Of a stretch of DNA of 31,440 nucleotides, positions 6,472-14,357 are shown piece by piece (position 1 is the first letter of the stretch; every line of letters begins with the position of its first letter). Below the pieces are notes generated by a model. The model searched no databases. It saw nothing but the letters and a program-made list of their open reading frames with translations, and had not been told where the DNA came from. Origin of the DNA: Candidatus Adlerbacteria bacterium (GTDB lineage Bacteria > Patescibacteriota > Minisyncoccia > Phycocordibacterales > SBAW01); contig CAIMFR010000028.1 of NCBI GenBank assembly GCA_903840375.1, forward strand, positions 1 through 31,440. Direction: 5' to 3'. A program made the position numbers and the translations under genes.

Positions 6472-7520
6472 ACTTTTTCGATTATGCGCAGCTTCGCACT
6501 GCGTGCGCGCGGATTAATAAGTACTTCTTCCCTGCTCGGCACGAGCGGCTTCTTTACGACCAGAACACCGTCGTCATCTTTCACCAATGCAGCAAAGATC
6601 CTTTTCACAGCCCTATCCTCGATGCTGTGGAATGTGATGACTGCAATTCGCCCTCCGCATGAAAGATATTTCCACGCAGATGCGAGCCCGCGCCCGATGA
6701 CGCCCAATTCATCATTAACGGCAATGCGCAAAGCTTGGAATGTACGCGTCGCACAGTGGATGCGGCCGTTGCGATACACCGCCGGCACGGCACCACGGAT
6801 AATATCTACAAGCTGCGTTGTGGTCTCGATGGGCCGCACCTCTCGGTAGTCGACGATCGCCTTTGCAATGCGGCGCGAGTATCTCTCCTCGCCATACCCG
6901 TAGAAAACATCAGCAAGCGTTTTTTCGTCCCAACTATTTACGATCTCGCTTGCGGTAAAACCCGACGCAGGCTTTTTGCCATAGCTCATGTTAAGCGGCT
7001 CGTCGCGGAGGAATGAAAGACCTTTTCCGGATTCAAGCTGCCCGGCGTTCCACCCAAGGTCAAACAGAGCGCGGTCTATTTTCTCGATGCCATTTTTATT
7101 AAAAACTTTTTCGATATCACCAAAATTTGATTCAAATACCTGTGCACGACCGTCAAACTTCTCGAGGCGTTCGCGCGTGATTTCCACCGAACGCAAGTCG
7201 GCATCGAGTGTGACCAAGCACACGTCTTTCTCGGCTTTGAGAATAGCTTCACTGTGTCCGCCCTCGCCAGCCGTGGCATCAAGAACAACCTCGGCATTGT
7301 GCAAAGAAAGCGCGTCGATGACCTCCTTCACCATCACGCTTGTATGCAGAAGGGGAGAATTTCCGGGACATTTTGGCGAAAAAGTCGTGCGCTCCGGGCC
7401 GCTAGGCCAAGTCTTACCCGATTTTTCGTCCAAAATGTCCTGGAAATTCGGCGCGCTGTGTTGCATAGAAATGCGACTATTCGCAGGACGGCATGATTTA
7501 GTTCTTAGAGTTGTATCCAT
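6459..7520 (-). CDS. rsmH: 16S rRNA m4C1402 methyltransferase, with unusual N-terminal extension
   Basis: RsmH (MraW) methylates N4 of C1402 in 16S rRNA using S-adenosylmethionine. The SAM-binding motif is LDATAGEGGHSEAIL, followed by the family's TLDADLRSV, FDLGWNAGQLES, SFLRDEPLNM, CATRTFQALRIAVNDEL and AVITFHSIEDRAVK segments. The usual DLGVSSPQ motif reads DLGWNAGQ, a notable change. The family normally starts right at the HxPVLLxE motif, here LLHTSVMVKEV, yet this frame carries about 54 residues before it. Thirty-one of them come from a 93-bp palindrome (separate entry). Starts at 7520 or at Met19 (7466) are both possible. The first is 5 bases after the mraZ stop and was chosen for coupling. 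Confidence 0.93.
   Translation of the reverse strand: MDTTLRTKSCRPANSRISMQHSAPNFQDILDEKSGKTWPSGPERTTFSPKCPGNSPLLHTSVMVKEVIDALSLHNAEVVLDATAGEGGHSEAILKAEKDVCLVTLDADLRSVEITRERLEKFDGRAQVFESNFGDIEKVFNKNGIEKIDRALFDLGWNAGQLESGKGLSFLRDEPLNMSYGKKPASGFTASEIVNSWDEKTLADVFYGYGEERYSRRIAKAIVDYREVRPIETTTQLVDIIRGAVPAVYRNGRIHCATRTFQALRIAVNDELGVIGRGLASAWKYLSCGGRIAVITFHSIEDRAVKRIFAALVKDDDGVLVVKKPLVPSREEVLINPRARSAKLRIIEKVCNK
7357..7449. repeat. 93-bp palindromic element inserted in frame within rsmH
   Basis: Bases 7357-7376 are the reverse complement of 7430-7449 with one mismatch. The pairing continues inward for 7 more bases (CGAAAAA with TTTTTCG) after a one-base bulge. The element is exactly 31 codons long and stays open in the rsmH frame, encoding part of the N-terminal extension that other RsmH proteins lack. 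The size, the palindromic form and the in-frame position resemble Rickettsia palindromic elements. I saw no second copy in the window. Confidence 0.75.
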
Positions 7521-7525
7521 ATAGT

Positions 7526-7960
7526 TTACAAAATACCTAGAGCCCCTAGCTTCGCCGCCATTTCATTGGCGTCTTTCTCCATATGTTTCTTATACTCGCC
7601 CCAGGTCTGCTCATTCCAAATTTCAACGCGATCTGACACACCGGCTAAAATCACTCGTGACCCGAGGCCTGCAAACTCTTTCAAAAAGTCCGGCACAAGA
7701 ATACGCCCGGCACTGTCGACATCTGTCTCAACGGCACCTGCAAGCAAGAAACGGCTCATACCGCGCGTGTCCGCCTGACCAAACGGCAAGCTGGCGAGCT
7801 TCTCCGCGATCTTTTTCCAGGTCTTTTCCGGATACAGAAAAAGACACGCATCGAGACCGCGTGTGACCACGACTTTCTTCCCTACTTCCGCGCGAAACTT
7901 CGCCGGCAAAGAGAGCCGTTTTTTATCGTCTAGCGTATGTAGATATTCGCCAATGAGCAT
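7526..7960 (-). CDS. mraZ: Transcriptional regulator MraZ
   Basis: MraZ is the DNA-binding repressor that heads the division and cell wall cluster and controls its own promoter. The start at 7960 gives 144 residues beginning MLIGEYLHTLDDKKRLSLPAKFR, the conserved first MraZ/AbrB-like half. The second half has the matching VDSAGRILVPDFLKEFAGL motif. A longer frame back to 8059 would read through the operator and promoter and is rejected. The operator repeats lie just upstream at 7982-8026. rsmH begins 5 bases after the stop. No clear Shine-Dalgarno sequence is present. Confidence 0.95.
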   Translation of the reverse strand: MLIGEYLHTLDDKKRLSLPAKFRAEVGKKVVVTRGLDACLFLYPEKTWKKIAEKLASLPFGQADTRGMSRFLLAGAVETDVDSAGRILVPDFLKEFAGLGSRVILAGVSDRVEIWNEQTWGEYKKHMEKDANEMAAKLGALGIL

Positions 7961-7981
7961 GTTGATTCGGGAGAGTCGTGA

Positions 7982-8026
7982 CCCACTCTCTCCCACTGCC
8001 TTGTAGTATATCCCACTTTCACCCAC
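7982..8026 (-). promoter_or_regulatory. MraZ operator overlapping the mraZ promoter
   Basis: On the minus strand four GTGGG boxes lie at 8022-8026, 8012-8016, 7992-7996 and 7982-7986. All sit on one 10-bp register with the middle position (8002) unoccupied. MraZ is known to bind TGGG repeats spaced one helical turn apart. The vacant middle slot overlaps the -10 box TATACT (8010 to 8005), so bound MraZ would straddle the promoter. The predicted start is near 7998, about 38 bases before the ATG. Confidence 0.85.
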
Positions 8027-8041
8027 TGAACAGCTCGTTAT

Positions 8042-8073
8042 CCACACAAAACGCCGCACAAAAGTGTGCGGCG
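8042..8073 (-). terminator. Rho-independent terminator after lysS
   Basis: A perfect 9-bp stem (8052-8060 with 8065-8073) around a 4-base loop is followed on the minus strand by TTTTGTGTGG. It separates greA-lysS from the mraZ promoter. Confidence 0.8.
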
Positions 8074-8095
8074 CGCGTTCTAAAATATGGTTTTA

Positions 8096-9673
8096 TTAAC
8101 CTATGACTTCGCGTAAGCGGTTCAATACGAAATCTCTATCAAGCACAGAAAGAAACCAGCCAGCTTTCGGTCCGTATGCTTTGCCTAGAAAAGCGAGATA
8201 TACGGCGCTGAACAAATCCGCCGGAGTAATATTCTGTTCCGTCTTTATTTCATGAATACGATGATGCATCGCCTCCCCGTCCGGCATCGTTTCTTTCGAC
8301 TCAATGAAGTCCGCCAATGCCTTGAGCGCATTTTTCTGCACATCGGACAATTCTTTTGCAGCTTCCGACATCTCCTTTTGCAGGACAAACTTGAACTTCT
8401 CCGGGGCATAGAGTTCAAGCCACTGTTTCGCATACTGCGCGCGTTCACGTATCTCAATCCTATCCTCATCAGTGAGAATGTCGCCCTTTATCAGAGAACA
8501 TTCATGTTCAAGATCAAGATGCGGCATCTGCACAATAAACGCAACCTGCGAAAAGCGCGGAAGAAAAGTTTTGACCGGGATTTTCTTCGACGGATGCGCC
8601 AACTCGAACAACCGTGAATAATCATCGCGCACGCCGGCATGATAGCTCTCGGCAAGCTTGTCATAAAGGTCGTAAAGTACGGGAATCGTATCGCCATCAG
8701 GGTCAAAATTGATAGCTTGGTTTATATCTTTCGACAAAAGTGCGAGGCGGAATATTTTTGGAGGCACAAGACTTGCTATATCGCGTGCACTGCTGCCGAG
8801 ACCCTTCGACGAAGACATCTTTTTGCCGCCGACGAGGAAGAACTCGTATGGAATATCAAACGGCGGTTCATCATGGAACACTTCTCTAGAAATGTGACTG
8901 GCCACATCGCGAGAGCCGCCTTTTGTCGAGTGGTCCTTGCCGCCACCCTCGACACCGACGCCGACCACCTTCCACTTCGCAGGCCATTCTGCCTTCCACG
9001 GCAACTTCGCCTTGCCGCCAAACGGACTTACCCGCCCGGAAAATCCGCATCCGCGTGCCCAATCAACTTTATTTTCTAAGCATCGAACCGCTACTGTCTC
9101 GCCGTCGAAGTCAGTCGCTTCAGTGGTGGACATCTTTCCGCAAGTCGGACAAATGACAGCAAGCGGCAGCCAGTTTTCTTCACGATGACCGCCGGACACC
9201 TCTTCGTAGATGCGGCGGATCGCCTCTGCACCGAGAAGTGCTTCGCGGATCACGCCGTCCATTGCTCCGGATAGGTATAACTCACTGCTCCAGTAAAACT
9301 CGGGCGAGAAACCTGCTCCGGTGATGACCTCGCGAAAATCTTTGGCAAAATATTCTGCAAAACTGTTCGCCGACGCATCCGGCGAAGGCACTGCGTTAAG
9401 TGGCATACCGAGGTACTGTTCGTATTTCTCGCGCGGCAAGTACGAAGGGATATCGTCCATCGGATCGAAGTCGTTGAACTCATATTTGAAAACATTCGAC
9501 ACTCCAGCATCAGCAAGAGCCTCCGACACAATACCGTGGATAGCAAGACCACGCATAGAGCCCACATGCACGCGGCCGGAGACAGTCTTCTCGTCGCGCA
9601 CAATAATAGGCCGCCCGGAAGACTTACCGAAGCGCCGCTCAATATCCGCAACGATCCTATCTGCCCAAAACAT
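8096..9673 (-). CDS. lysS: Lysyl-tRNA synthetase, class I
   Basis: This enzyme charges tRNA-Lys with lysine. It is the class I (archaeal-type, LysK) enzyme rather than the common class II form. The HIGH-like motif is HVGS in VSGRVHVGSMRG (about residues 35-38), and the signature KMSSSKG lies near residue 285. Between them are a CPTCGK and CGF cysteine set that could bind zinc, and the GKDHSTKGGS segment of the family. The C-terminal helical region is the anticodon-binding part. At 525 residues the length is normal. It follows greA by 9 bases and shares its promoter. Class I LysRS occurs in archaea, spirochaetes and some other bacteria. Confidence 0.95.
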   Translation of the reverse strand: MFWADRIVADIERRFGKSSGRPIIVRDEKTVSGRVHVGSMRGLAIHGIVSEALADAGVSNVFKYEFNDFDPMDDIPSYLPREKYEQYLGMPLNAVPSPDASANSFAEYFAKDFREVITGAGFSPEFYWSSELYLSGAMDGVIREALLGAEAIRRIYEEVSGGHREENWLPLAVICPTCGKMSTTEATDFDGETVAVRCLENKVDWARGCGFSGRVSPFGGKAKLPWKAEWPAKWKVVGVGVEGGGKDHSTKGGSRDVASHISREVFHDEPPFDIPYEFFLVGGKKMSSSKGLGSSARDIASLVPPKIFRLALLSKDINQAINFDPDGDTIPVLYDLYDKLAESYHAGVRDDYSRLFELAHPSKKIPVKTFLPRFSQVAFIVQMPHLDLEHECSLIKGDILTDEDRIEIRERAQYAKQWLELYAPEKFKFVLQKEMSEAAKELSDVQKNALKALADFIESKETMPDGEAMHHRIHEIKTEQNITPADLFSAVYLAFLGKAYGPKAGWFLSVLDRDFVLNRLREVIG

Positions 9674-9682
9674 AGATCTATA

Positions 9683-10144
9683 CTACTCTACTTTTAAGAT
9701 TTTGTATTTCTGTGTGCCTTTTGGTGTGTGGAAGGAGAATTCGTCGCCTTTCTTTTTGCCCATCAAGGAATTACCGAGTGGCGAGTGGTAAGAGATCTTG
9801 CCTGCAAACATGTCTGCCTCCTCTGCGCCTACAATGATGTATACACGTTTCTCATCTGCACCAAGCTTCTGCACAGTCACCGTTGAACCCATGCCGACCG
9901 TGTCACTCTTGCCGATGTGGACTATCTTTGCGTGCTTGAGAATATTCTCTAATTTTTGTATGTGTTCCTCGACGGCTGCCTGCATCTCGCGCGCTTCGTG
10001 ATATTCGGCATTCTCGGACAAATCGCCGAGTGAGCGCGCATACTCTAGCTGCTCCGCCACTTCCTTGCGGCGTTTTGTTCGCAGTTCATCGAGCTCCTTT
10101 GTCAACTCCTCAAATTTTTGTTGGGATATAAGTTCCTCTGTCAT
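9683..10144 (-). CDS. greA: Transcription elongation factor GreA
   Basis: GreA rescues backtracked RNA polymerase by stimulating transcript cleavage. The start at 10144 gives 153 residues. The N-terminal coiled coil (about 1-75) ends in the LGDLSENAEYHEAREMQ tip region, with the acidic D and E residues that reach the polymerase active site. The C-terminal FKBP-like domain has the ISYHSPLGNSLMGKKKGDEF motif. A longer frame to 10213 runs through the promoter and is rejected. The -10 box TACAAT ends 11 bases before the ATG, so the transcript is probably nearly leaderless. It forms an operon with lysS. A separate greA C-terminal remnant lies at 29230-29379. Confidence 0.95.
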   Translation of the reverse strand: MTEELISQQKFEELTKELDELRTKRRKEVAEQLEYARSLGDLSENAEYHEAREMQAAVEEHIQKLENILKHAKIVHIGKSDTVGMGSTVTVQKLGADEKRVYIIVGAEEADMFAGKISYHSPLGNSLMGKKKGDEFSFHTPKGTQKYKILKVE

Positions 10145-10154
10145 ATAGTTGGCT

Positions 10155-10163
10155 ATTGTACCA
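10155..10163 (-). promoter_or_regulatory. greA extended -10 promoter
   Basis: On the minus strand TGG-TACAAT ends at 10155, which puts the start near 10148, four bases before the ATG. A weak TTTGCA lies 16 bases upstream. Confidence 0.55.
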
Positions 10164-10227
10164 TATCTATTGCGCTTGCAAATCAGCAATGAAATTTTTC
10201 GTATAGAAAGCAATAAGAAACGTAAAG

Positions 10228-10258
10228 TGCCGCACCCTATTACACATAGGGTGCGGCA
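10228..10258. other. Perfect 12-bp stem-loop upstream of greA
   Basis: Bases 10228-10239 pair perfectly with 10247-10258 around a 7-base loop. It lies between the greA promoter and the terminator of the next gene. Runs of T or A beside it are short, so it may be a second terminator stem or a DNA-level site. Confidence 0.55.
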
Positions 10259-10297
10259 GTAAAAAGCCCCTCTCGCGCAAAGCGCAAAAGAGGGGCT
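10259..10297 (-). terminator. Rho-independent terminator of the repeat-protein gene
   Basis: On the minus strand AGCCCCTCT pairs with AGAGGGGCT (9 bp) with a small GCG/CGC stem in the loop. It is followed by TTTTAC. It lies 16 bases past the stop at 10313. Confidence 0.8.
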
Positions 10298-10312
10298 CGG
10301 AACTGAACAGTC

Positions 10313-11449
10313 CTACTTCTTACCGATTTTACCCGCGAAATGTTTCTCGTATAACATGTTCGCTGTGTCATCTACATCTTCACAAGATGTTTTACGTAAC
10401 TGCAGGATGTCAGCGACGTTAAATTTATCGGCTGACATATCGAGAAGCAATCGGCGAGCTTCGGTCAGGACAAGTCTGTAATTATATACAGAGGAAGCAT
10501 TGTCTTCTATGACACGGAACAAGAATCCACAATCCAGACTTTCTGGAAAGTGCTTCATTAGCAGTAAGTTTGCAGGTCCGCTACCGCTTGTCCAACCGCT
10601 CTCATGACGTCTCATCAGAGCTTCAAAATTTAGATTTTCTTTAAAGACTCTGTGGAACAAAATCCTTGCCATGACGCACCTTGAATCGTCGCCGGTTTCA
10701 AAGTTGTCGATCACGGTTTCCACATCTATCTTTTCCGCAGGCATATCCTCAAGGAACGCACAGACTCTCCGTAAGATATCTTCATTCCCTGTTCCTATCT
10801 TGAGCAAGTCCCTGTAGTCCAGTACGTCCGCGAAACGCTCCATGAGCAGAGGAATTGCTCTGTTTATATTCCCGTCGTCGGAATACAAGCTGTTGGCCCA
10901 ATAGCTCATACTACAGCCAGTAGTAACCAAGAACCCATAACCCAACTGGTCTCCGAAGTACTTCATGAGCTGTACACGAGCCTCTTCTGCAACCACTGTA
11001 TTTTCGTGTGTTGTGAGGTCGAGTAATCCTTGATAACTGAAGTTTTGTCTCGGTGCTCTCCTAAGCATCAGGATTACTGTTTTCTCGATAACATTTTCGC
11101 CATGGCGATTTGCCCACGCGAGCATTCCGAACAAATACCACACATCTAGCCTGTCGCTTGGTACCAGTTTGATCAACTGGTAGGTACGTCTTCTCTCTTT
11201 CCCACAACGGTTGTAATCGATACACATCAAGTACGTGAATAAGGTCTTGATGTTTATCTTGTCCACCGATGTCATTTTCAGAGACTCGCCTAGGAAAACA
11301 TTATCATCATCCTCATTCTGGTATTTATACTGAAGCCTTATATAGGCTATTAATTCAGACTCTGGTTCAGCGCCAGTCAATTCTGTGATCTTCCTAATAT
11401 CGAAGTCTGCAAAACAAGCTTCGTCGCTCCGCTCCAAAAGAAGCACCAT
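10313..11449 (-). CDS. Alpha-solenoid-like repeat protein, unknown function
   Basis: The ATG at 11449 has GGAGA 7 bases upstream and gives 378 residues. A TTG at 11467 is the only longer option. The protein has no membrane segment or signal peptide. It contains about ten degenerate repeats of roughly 31-41 residues, each ending in a pattern such as LD-Y-x-x-LL. Examples are VPSDRLDVWYLFGM, FADVLDYRDLLKIG, MPAEKIDVETVID, FKENLNFEALM, FPESLDCGFLFRVI and MSADKFNVADILQL. This suggests a helical solenoid and a binding role. The gene is monocistronic, with a near-consensus promoter, a palindrome at the transcription start and its own terminator, unlike the surrounding core operons. It may have been acquired. 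I do not recognise the family. Confidence 0.8.
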   Translation of the reverse strand: MVLLLERSDEACFADFDIRKITELTGAEPESELIAYIRLQYKYQNEDDDNVFLGESLKMTSVDKINIKTLFTYLMCIDYNRCGKERRRTYQLIKLVPSDRLDVWYLFGMLAWANRHGENVIEKTVILMLRRAPRQNFSYQGLLDLTTHENTVVAEEARVQLMKYFGDQLGYGFLVTTGCSMSYWANSLYSDDGNINRAIPLLMERFADVLDYRDLLKIGTGNEDILRRVCAFLEDMPAEKIDVETVIDNFETGDDSRCVMARILFHRVFKENLNFEALMRRHESGWTSGSGPANLLLMKHFPESLDCGFLFRVIEDNASSVYNYRLVLTEARRLLLDMSADKFNVADILQLRKTSCEDVDDTANMLYEKHFAGKIGKK

Positions 11450-11521
11450 TTTCGTTCTCCATGTCAAAGACGTATATCGCAGACATCCCGTGTTATAGAT
11501 AACCTCAAGCTATCAGGCGAT

Positions 11522-11562
11522 TTCCAATTTGGAAGTATAAGATAATCCTTATGTTTCGTCAA
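11522..11562 (-). promoter_or_regulatory. Sigma70-type promoter with palindrome at the start site
   Basis: On the minus strand TTGACG (11562 to 11557) and TATACT (11539 to 11534) are 17 bases apart. A perfect palindrome TTCCAAATTGGAA (11522-11534) overlaps the predicted start near 11527 and could be an operator. The leader is about 78 bases. Confidence 0.75.
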
Positions 11563-11590
11563 GTTACTTTGGCAATGCATACCAACACAT

Positions 11591-13294
11591 CTATTGCGCT
11601 TGCAAGTATTGCGGCGCATTTACGTGCATCCATTGTAAAAAGTCGTTCATTGCGGCCGGTGATCCTTGCAATGTGCCGGCCGGGCCACGCTCAAGGACGA
11701 CCGCATACGCATAGCGCGGATTTTCGTACGGGAAGAATCCTATCATCCAAGAATTGACATACTCGTTGTGCATACCGACCTGCGCGGTGCCCGTCTTCGC
11801 CGCCACATGCACATAGTCGAACTTCACCGACTGCGCGATGCCGTCCGTCACGCCGAGCCGCATTCCCTCGCGTATCACTTGGAGCGCGTGCTTTTGAATG
11901 GCGATGTCTGCCCCCTGTGGAGTCGAACTTGCGATAAGTGTCGGCGTGAGCAATGTCCCTCCATTTGCAATAGCAGACGCCTCTCGCACCGCCTGCAGCG
12001 GCGTCACCTGCATACCATATTGTCCGATGGCGGTGTGGTACGTGTCGCCGATGCGCCACGTCGGATCGTTCGGAAACGCCTTCGATTTCCATGCCTGCGT
12101 CGGGATGTTGCCGGTCTGCTCGGTAAATCCCACCAAGCCGGCATCCTGTCCGAAACCGAACATACGAAAATATTTATCTATCTTATCGATGCCGAGCCCC
12201 AGCTGATCTTGGAAACCGCCGCCAACTTCGTAAAAATAGACATCGCAAGAGACGGCGATCGCGTGACGCACATCGACCCAACCGTTTACCCGCCAGTCGC
12301 GGAACAAAGTCGGGTGCGCCGCGTCATATGGATTTGGAATGCTGATAGAACCGGTACTCAATATCTGCTTATCCTCGCTGATGACACCCTCCGCCAGTGC
12401 AGCCGCTCCGACGACCGGTTTGACTATCGAGCCCGGTGCGTAAAGTCCGTTCGTCACACGGTCGAGGAATGGCTGACGTTTGTCGGCATTCATCGCTTTG
12501 AGCACGGCAGCACTTCCGTCCTCAAGTCCTTGCTGGGAATAATCGGGGTAGCTCGTCATCGCGAGCAATTCTCCTGTCTTTACATCCATGATGACTCCAG
12601 CTCCGCCTTGGAAGTTTGATGCGGACGCGCGCGCGGCTATCGCGTCGTACAAGCCCTGCGTCACATTGGCGTCGATGGAAAGTTGCACCTTCTGCCCGGT
12701 CTGCTGTGCCTGCACCGTGCTCTCGGAGACAACCTTGCCGTGTGCATCCGTCTCGGTCAATTTCAATCCGTTTTGTCCTCCGAGCTGATCGTCGAACGCA
12801 CGTTCCGCGCCGTCTATGCCGGTGAATGTCTGGCGATAATAGACTCCGTACGAATCTTTCGCCGGAGGCTGCACATACCCGACGACATGCGCCAAGCCTC
12901 GATATACGGCATAAATACGATCCGCAAAATCCTCGGTCTCCGATGTACGAGTGTTGTATGCGAGAGGCGTGCCATTCCTGTCGGTAATAATTCCGCGGTC
13001 GGCAAAGATGACCTGCTCGGACAGCTGATTGTTACGTGCGTGGTCGGCATACATCGCACCGTTTACCGCCTGAAGGTCAAAGGCGCGAGCGAATAATCCG
13101 CACAACAGAAGTGCCGCGATGATACCGGCCGCCAAAAATGTCTGGTGCGTTATAGGACGCTCGATGCGACCCTCGAACTGATCGCGGTTGAAGTCGGACA
13201 CATTGGACGAGTCTACAAAAATTTCGTCGGGAAGTATCTCGACGCCGTGTCCTTTTTTATTTCTACGTCTGAACCATATCCGAAAAACTGCCAT
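11591..13294 (-). CDS. mrdA: Elongation-specific penicillin-binding protein 2
   Basis: PBP2 cross-links lateral-wall peptidoglycan as part of the elongasome. The 567 residues have a cytoplasmic N-tail of about 50 residues, a transmembrane helix (about 50-72) and the dimerisation domain, with FADRGIITDRNGTPLAYN. The transpeptidase domain has GSIVKP (SxxK), VSCDVYFYE (the SxD motif typical of PBP2) and AAKTGTAQVG (KTG). The WRIGDTYHTAIGQYGMQVTPLQ segment is also typical of PBP2. It follows mreD by 3 bases at the end of proS-mreBCD, the classic context for mrdA. The cytoplasmic tail before the helix is longer than usual. No clear terminator follows. Confidence 0.93.
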   Translation of the reverse strand: MAVFRIWFRRRNKKGHGVEILPDEIFVDSSNVSDFNRDQFEGRIERPITHQTFLAAGIIAALLLCGLFARAFDLQAVNGAMYADHARNNQLSEQVIFADRGIITDRNGTPLAYNTRTSETEDFADRIYAVYRGLAHVVGYVQPPAKDSYGVYYRQTFTGIDGAERAFDDQLGGQNGLKLTETDAHGKVVSESTVQAQQTGQKVQLSIDANVTQGLYDAIAARASASNFQGGAGVIMDVKTGELLAMTSYPDYSQQGLEDGSAAVLKAMNADKRQPFLDRVTNGLYAPGSIVKPVVGAAALAEGVISEDKQILSTGSISIPNPYDAAHPTLFRDWRVNGWVDVRHAIAVSCDVYFYEVGGGFQDQLGLGIDKIDKYFRMFGFGQDAGLVGFTEQTGNIPTQAWKSKAFPNDPTWRIGDTYHTAIGQYGMQVTPLQAVREASAIANGGTLLTPTLIASSTPQGADIAIQKHALQVIREGMRLGVTDGIAQSVKFDYVHVAAKTGTAQVGMHNEYVNSWMIGFFPYENPRYAYAVVLERGPAGTLQGSPAAMNDFLQWMHVNAPQYLQAQ

Positions 13295-13297
13295 GCT

Positions 13298-13594
13298 CTA
13301 CAGTGTAACAGGAGAGCCTTTGCGTAGGTAGGATGCGAGAAATGTTCTGACTAGTGCGCCAAGAATTGCAAAAATGGTGAATGGGAATACAAGTATGTGC
13401 ATCATACCGAGTGGTGCGCCATAAATAATGTCGAGCATGAGTCCGAGAATTATTGCTAGCGGCCATCTGCCAACTATCACCGCAAAGATGATACCTATCG
13501 CCGCAAGCGGCCACCATGAAAAGAGAAAACTCGCCGCCACACAGGCAAGTGGACCTCCTATGCTTACCAATCGACTAATGCTTTTTCGTGTCAT
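13298..13594 (-). CDS. mreD: Short MreD-like rod-shape membrane protein
   Basis: The 98-residue integral membrane protein has three to four hydrophobic segments. It includes the LGLMLDIIYGAPLGMMHILVF stretch, which resembles the conserved GL..D...G...G region of MreD. It lies between mreC, overlapping its 3' end by 20 bases, and mrdA, 3 bases away. MreD is usually about 160 residues, so this is a reduced version that keeps the C-terminal core. The call rests on synteny and topology. Confidence 0.8.
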   Translation of the reverse strand: MTRKSISRLVSIGGPLACVAASFLFSWWPLAAIGIIFAVIVGRWPLAIILGLMLDIIYGAPLGMMHILVFPFTIFAILGALVRTFLASYLRKGSPVTL

Positions 13595-14357
13595 TTTTTT
13601 CTTTCCACACTTCTACAAAAAGGACACTGAACGGGTTGACAGGCAGATGCAAATAAATAGTCTTGAACGAATCCCCTTCCGGCGCGACGACCTGTGACAC
13701 GATACCGGAGAACCCTCCGACAATGCCCGGAAAAACTATTGAGTCACCGACGACGACGTTTGTACCCGCAGGTACGTGTGCGGAAAGTGAGCCCGCCCCT
13801 CCGCCATCAACACGCACGGGGACAGTTCCGTGCGTGGCAGTCGTCGATGCGTTCTGCGACATCAGAAGCGCGTCGTACGATTCGCCCGGCGCGGAGAAAA
13901 GAACCACGCGCGCAGTTGTCGCATACACTTGCCGGACAGTTCCGATGAGCGTGGTCCCGCCCGCCGATACCTGGTCACCAATTGCCACGCCCTGTTCACT
14001 TCCCGCGTCGATGACATAGCTGTCATATGGTACGGCGGGCGGGCGCAACACCACGCCGGCGAGAATTGTCTTCACCGACGCGTCGCGTCCGAGGCGCGTC
14101 ATGAGATCCAAATTTTCCTGATAAAGCACATCGCGATCCGCGGCGCGCGCATTCGCTTCTGAAAGTGCTGCATTCAGACGTGCGACCTCGGGCGACGTAA
14201 TAGAATCACGCAGGGCAACTATCGGGGCAAATATTCTCAAGAAGATACTCGCCGAGGCGTCGCGCCAGATCAATGAAATTATAAACAACAGGCCGAGCGC
14301 ACACACGGTTAAGAAGAATGCGGGGGAAGAACTGCGTTTATGAGATATCATCATCAT
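13575..14357 (-). CDS. mreC: Rod shape-determining protein MreC
   Basis: MreC is a bitopic membrane protein that links MreB and the wall synthases. One of three consecutive ATG codons (14357, 14354, 14351) overlapping the mreB stop is the likely start. It gives about 260 residues, with a transmembrane helix (about 12-32), a coiled-coil segment (about 55-90, rich in LNAALSEANARAADRD-like heptads) and the beta-barrel MreC domain. That domain has VIDAGSEQGVAIGDQV, LIGTVRQV and VVVGDSIVFPGIVGGFSGIV. A longer frame to 14438 would start deep inside mreB and is rejected. The gene overlaps both neighbours, so translation along the operon is coupled. Confidence 0.9.
   Translation of the reverse strand: MMMISHKRSSSPAFFLTVCALGLLFIISLIWRDASASIFLRIFAPIVALRDSITSPEVARLNAALSEANARAADRDVLYQENLDLMTRLGRDASVKTILAGVVLRPPAVPYDSYVIDAGSEQGVAIGDQVSAGGTTLIGTVRQVYATTARVVLFSAPGESYDALLMSQNASTTATHGTVPVRVDGGGAGSLSAHVPAGTNVVVGDSIVFPGIVGGFSGIVSQVVAPEGDSFKTIYLHLPVNPFSVLFVEVWKEKNDTKKH

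Noticed and set aside
7961..8059. N-terminal extension of mraZ
   Set aside because: The extra codons would be translated from the operator boxes and the -10 box. The MraZ family starts at the Met at 7960.
11666..12619. Plus-strand frame of 317 codons opposite mrdA
   Set aside because: It is fully inside the PBP2 transpeptidase domain on the other strand. The translation is rich in Arg, His and Cys, as expected of an antisense shadow in a moderately GC-rich gene.
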